From positions 2,051,001-2,115,000 of the forward strand of contig CP114482.1 in assembly GCA_027186245.1 (NCBI GenBank): 64,000 nt of DNA, read 5' to 3'. The notes under the pieces were generated by a model. It saw nothing but the letters and a program-made list of their open reading frames with translations. It was not told the DNA's origin and made no database searches. The position numbers and the translations under genes were made by a program. This document shows positions 60,545 to 64,000 of this stretch, piece by piece. The DNA is from Coriaria nepalensis. Its lineage: Eukaryota; Streptophyta; Magnoliopsida; Cucurbitales; Coriariaceae. Position 1 is the first letter of the stretch; every line of letters starts with the position of its first letter.

Positions 60545-62586
60545 GAGAATCCTGCTTCTTCCTATTTTTTGGTTTCTTTCCTATGGGGAAAGAAAGAGTA
60601 ACCAAGGAAAGGGTTGAGTTTGTCATGCTCATTTGGACACTCTCAGTTGATGTTCTTGGTGTTTCTTTATTCATCGATGGGCAGATCTCAGTTTTGGTTT
60701 ATTGCTTGAATGGTTTAGTTGCTACTTCGCAATGGATGAGTTTTGTGCAAATGAAGGGTAACCCTCTTAACATCTTATTTTTCCATCTTGAGCTGTTAAT
60801 GTAATTTCTTGAATTCTTTTTACGGGAGCATTCTCATTGCTTTTAACCATTATTTTAGTACTGCTATACTTTTTGCTCGATTTGTTGAATTTCATTTATT
60901 GATAGCTTTTGAAGTATATGATGTAGTATTACACTCCGAGTCTCTATATTCATTCATATTAGGTACATCACTGTCAAATCAATTTAAGTGTATTCTTTGG
61001 TTGTTACATAAACACTCTTGCAACTACACACAATGCTTTAATTAGATTGTTACCTTTTTGGCTGTCTTGTGATGTTTATTACTTGTTGCTCCTATTTCAA
61101 GTTCCTTAACCTAGCAAGTATTTTGACCTTGGTGGCATGACCAAATGTAATTTCTTTGGTAGAGATCAGGGCTTTATCCATTGTGCTTTTTTATTTATTG
61201 ACTTCCTCTCTTTGAAAACAAAGAAACGTTGCCTGTTGATTGTTCTTTCAAAACATGATACTTATTGAAGACGATATCCTCTTCTTTGTTTCATAGCCAG
61301 ATAAACATTTGGCATTGCGAATGGAGGAAGCTACTCAAGCATCCAATTGATGCCCTGAAGATGGATGGAGAGATTCTCGTAACTTATTTTGTGGGAGAGA
61401 GACGAATAAAGAAGCATGACATTTCTGGTTTGCCTCTGTTGGTTTTGAAGTGAAAACTCGAAAACACTTTTATTTATATTTAACCTTTCTCTTTGAAGTA
61501 TGTTATGGATGATGATGATGATGTAATAATAGCTTGAAACTTGCTTGAAGCTTGATTATATACCCTCTTAGATTATATATCTAGAACTTTATGCTTGAAA
61601 TGATGATGTAATAGGATTGTAGTAGTAGCTCAGGGGATGATTTTCTGATGCTCCTTTTCTTCATCTGTTGTCTTAGCTGTTGTATTTAGTGTTCTTACCC
61701 CTTTTTTTTTTTTTTTTTTTCAATTTTTTTCTTGTATGTTGTGGTATTATTATGTTACTTGCTGGCTAGAGGATGTAGAATGTAGAGTAGTAACTATTCT
61801 TTAGAGGTTGCTTTTTAAACCCAGAGAATTTGTAGAGTGTAACTATTCTTGTATGTATATTGAAAATACTTAGTTGAACATTAGTTTCAGAATATGCCCT
61901 TGTTTTACTTTTTACCTTGCAGAAGAAAATCACCATTTCACAATTTCAACTTTTTACTGTTGGGATCCTAATATATTCTTTATTGCACTTCAAATATTTT
62001 TTACCTTTTTTTTTAATATTTTTATTTTATAAATATAACATATTTATTGGTTTTTTTTTTTTTTTTTAAAGATCCCAACTTACTTTCTCCGTTCGTGTGA
62101 TTTTCTAATTTTTATTTTAACCAAGTAATTCAAAAGTCTAAAATGTTTTCTGACCAAAAAGAAAAAAAAAAGAACTTCTAACTATTATTTTCGGACCTAA
62201 ATTGTTAATGTTAGCCTATTTTTATTTATGAATTTTTAAATAGTATCCTTAATATTATATTTTTATCTTTAAAATCAAATTTATAAATATTATTTTACAT
62301 ATATTTAAACAAATTTATAAATTTATAAAGATCAATTCTATATTTTACACATGAATTTTTATATGAAGGACTAAAATGAAATATTACAGAAATATTAAGG
62401 GATGAGATTGTACTATTTAAAAATTTTAAGGAAGAAAATGAACAGAAGTAAGAGTTTAGGTACTAAAATGGTATTTTAATAAACGAAAATAATAACTATA
62501 ATCGAAGAGAGAGAGAGGGGGGAAGGGGATCGGGGGTTTGGGGTTCAAGCTCTGGCCTTTTTTCTGAAGAGACCTTAGCGAGAGTG
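60545..62586. other. CFIm68 copy 2 3' region and RRP7 promoter
   Basis: Bases 60545-61900 align with the copy 1 3' region except for about 400 extra bases (about 60801-61205) inside the likely 3'-UTR intron (60758-61296). Bases 61910-62500 are AT-rich with no gene. A (GA)n/G-rich patch at 62505-62540 precedes the RRP7 start. Confidence 0.6.
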
Positions 62587-64000
62587 ATGAAACAGAGGGA
62601 GAAGAAGAAGAAGAAGCAGTCGAGCGATAGCAAGCTACTCAAAAGGAATCCACTGATTTCTGGTTAGTTTTTCTTTTTCGCCACTCTTCTCTCTTATTGT
62701 TTGTTCGAGTTTTTTTTTTTTTTTTTCTTTTCGTCACCTGCAGTTAGTATGATTTTAGCTTCGTTTTGGTAAGGGATTTTAGGATTTTTTTTTTTTGGTA
62801 GTTCACAACGATTATTTGAAAAAATTGGTACGCTGTTGAATTCTTTGATTCGCTTATAGGCGTGTGTTTATTTTGTTGGATTTTGTTATCATTTTGTAGG
62901 TAAATCGAAGAAATCAAGCGAAAAGAAGAAGAATGATTTCCATTTAGTGAAGGAGAATGACAATGTAACAGGGAACGGAGAAAAATCTGGGCAGGATGAG
63001 ATTGTTCGATTCACTTCGGGCAATGAGGACACTGTCAAAGGAATGAAATGTATGAATAAAATATGTAACATGTAATATCATTTGTTCGGTTTCTGCAAAG
63101 TAGTGGGAATAGCAAAAAGTTCTTTTTTAAGCTATGGATTAGGAGCTAAGAAGCTGATAATTTTCGTGTAGGTAAGTGCACCAAGAAAGCCTTGAAGCAG
63201 AAGAGGAATAAGAAGAAGAAGGATCGTAATCAGTTGGAGATAATAGAATCAGTAGAAAAGAATGAAGAAAATGATGAGAATGATGTTTATCAGATCACTT
63301 CTGGGGATGAAGATGGCTCAAAAGGAATGAAAAGTATGAAGTGTGGATATGTGATTTTCTGTATTATTCTATCCCACTTTTATAATCTTACTTTCAACAC
63401 TTGCATGATACTATTTATTTGATCCTGAGAGAGTTTTTCAAAAACGGTTTAAATTATTTGCCCTGGTTAAGCAAGCATGAACCATATGAACTTGATGATT
63501 GTTTGCCATTCTGAAAATGTATACTGTTTTCATCTGAGGCTGTGACACTTTTTTAATCCAGTTGTTGGGAATATCAAAATCCGCAGAATGGGTTATGGAA
63601 TACCAACAAAGTAGACCGGGATTGAAAGTATTGCAGCAAAGAGTTGATGAGTTTATAACAGCACATGAAGAACAACTCGAACAGGTAATATCTGTGGAAA
63701 GTTATCTCTAAATTGACTTAAACTAGGGTCTTCTTTCCCTATGGGTAAACAGTTAAAGATGATATTTGATTAAGCTGGATATAAGATTACATGGGGCCTT
63801 GCCCGAGCATATTTTAATTAAATCATGTGGACCTAAACTGGCATTTAACAAGCCTACAAATAAGGTTATATGGTGCTAATTGTTGTGACACATTACAGGA
63901 AAGGAAAGAAAGGGAAGGTCGAGCAGCAGAAGGAGGATGGACAGTTGTTGTACATCATAAGGGAAGGAAGAAGACGACAGATGCTGAGACTGGAATTACT
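62587..64000 (+). CDS. RRP7: RRP7 homologue (18S rRNA processing), 5' part
   Basis: Rrp7 is a nucleolar small-subunit processome factor needed for 18S rRNA maturation. Exons 62587-62662, 62900-63049, 63172-63333, 63597-63684 and 63899-64000 (running off the window) join in phase. The start MKQREKKKKKQSSD is a Lys-rich nuclear/nucleolar type. Two similar Lys-rich then acidic blocks (GKSKKSSEKKKND... and GKCTKKALKQKRNKKKKD..., each ending near TSGxEDxxKGMK) look like an internal exon duplication. Then comes the conserved Rrp7 C-terminal domain: SRPGLKVLQQRVDEF, EEQLEQERKEREG and AAEGGWTVVVHHKGRKKTTD. Synteny with the upstream PPR supports orthology to Arabidopsis RRP7. The gene continues past base 64000. 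Confidence 0.9.

Overview
The window is nuclear DNA of a flowering plant, almost certainly a eudicot. The evidence is spliced genes with GT..AG introns and AT-rich intergenic DNA, plus plant-specific families: GASA/snakin, GLUTAMINE DUMPER, BAHD acyltransferase, GeBP, KIN/COR6.6, DYW-type PPR and a Ty1/copia retrotransposon with a plant tRNA-Met type primer site. I cannot name the species. All gene models below were built by hand from reading frames, splice sites and recognised protein families. No search was run, and Arabidopsis locus names are from memory.

Layout. 1-7619 (+): the 3' part of a BTAF1/MOT1 Snf2 ATPase gene. It carries a 4,978-bp copia element 12 bp past a splice donor and an in-frame TAG in the helicase C-terminal domain. 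8680-12042 (+): NBS1 (FHA/BRCT, MRN complex), 13 exons. 12380-14577 (-): two decayed RNase T2 genes in tandem. 15214-20473 (+): RAD4/XPC, 14 exons. 20705-21609 (-): GASA peptide. 23242-24728 (+): BAHD acyltransferase pseudogene with an internal 108-bp duplication. 25086-26231 (-): GeBP-type transcription factor. 26568-28241 (+): P-class PPR pseudogene. 28467-31276 (+): DYW-class PPR with one intron. 31661-33822 (-): chloroplast-type DHAR pseudogene. 34942-36005 (-): open RNase T2-like gene that has lost its catalytic histidines. 39546-39956 (-): GLUTAMINE DUMPER. 39957-47013: long gene-poor stretch with microsatellites and small duplications. 47014-49002 (-): P-class PPR. 50191-50524 (-): KIN/COR6.6-like stress peptide with an ABRE and TATA box. 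51281-53074 (-): P-class PPR. 54402-56495 and 58478-60544 (+): tandem copies of a CFIm68/CPSF6-like RRM protein. 62587-64000 (+): 5' part of RRP7 (18S rRNA processing), running off the window.

Functionally this is ordinary euchromatin with no operon-like pathway. Two repair genes (NBS1 for double-strand breaks, RAD4/XPC for nucleotide excision repair) lie near each other, and RNA-metabolism genes (PPRs, CFIm68, RRP7) are frequent. Pseudogenisation is heavy: seven broken genes, including a BTAF1 copy interrupted by a young but coding-defective copia insertion. The most unusual items are the RNase T2 pseudoenzyme with a fully open three-exon frame and a duplicated promoter segment, the LTR-identical yet multiply broken copia element, and the tandem CFIm68 pair with a conserved 3'-UTR intron. 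I found no clear evidence of a wholly new biological system.
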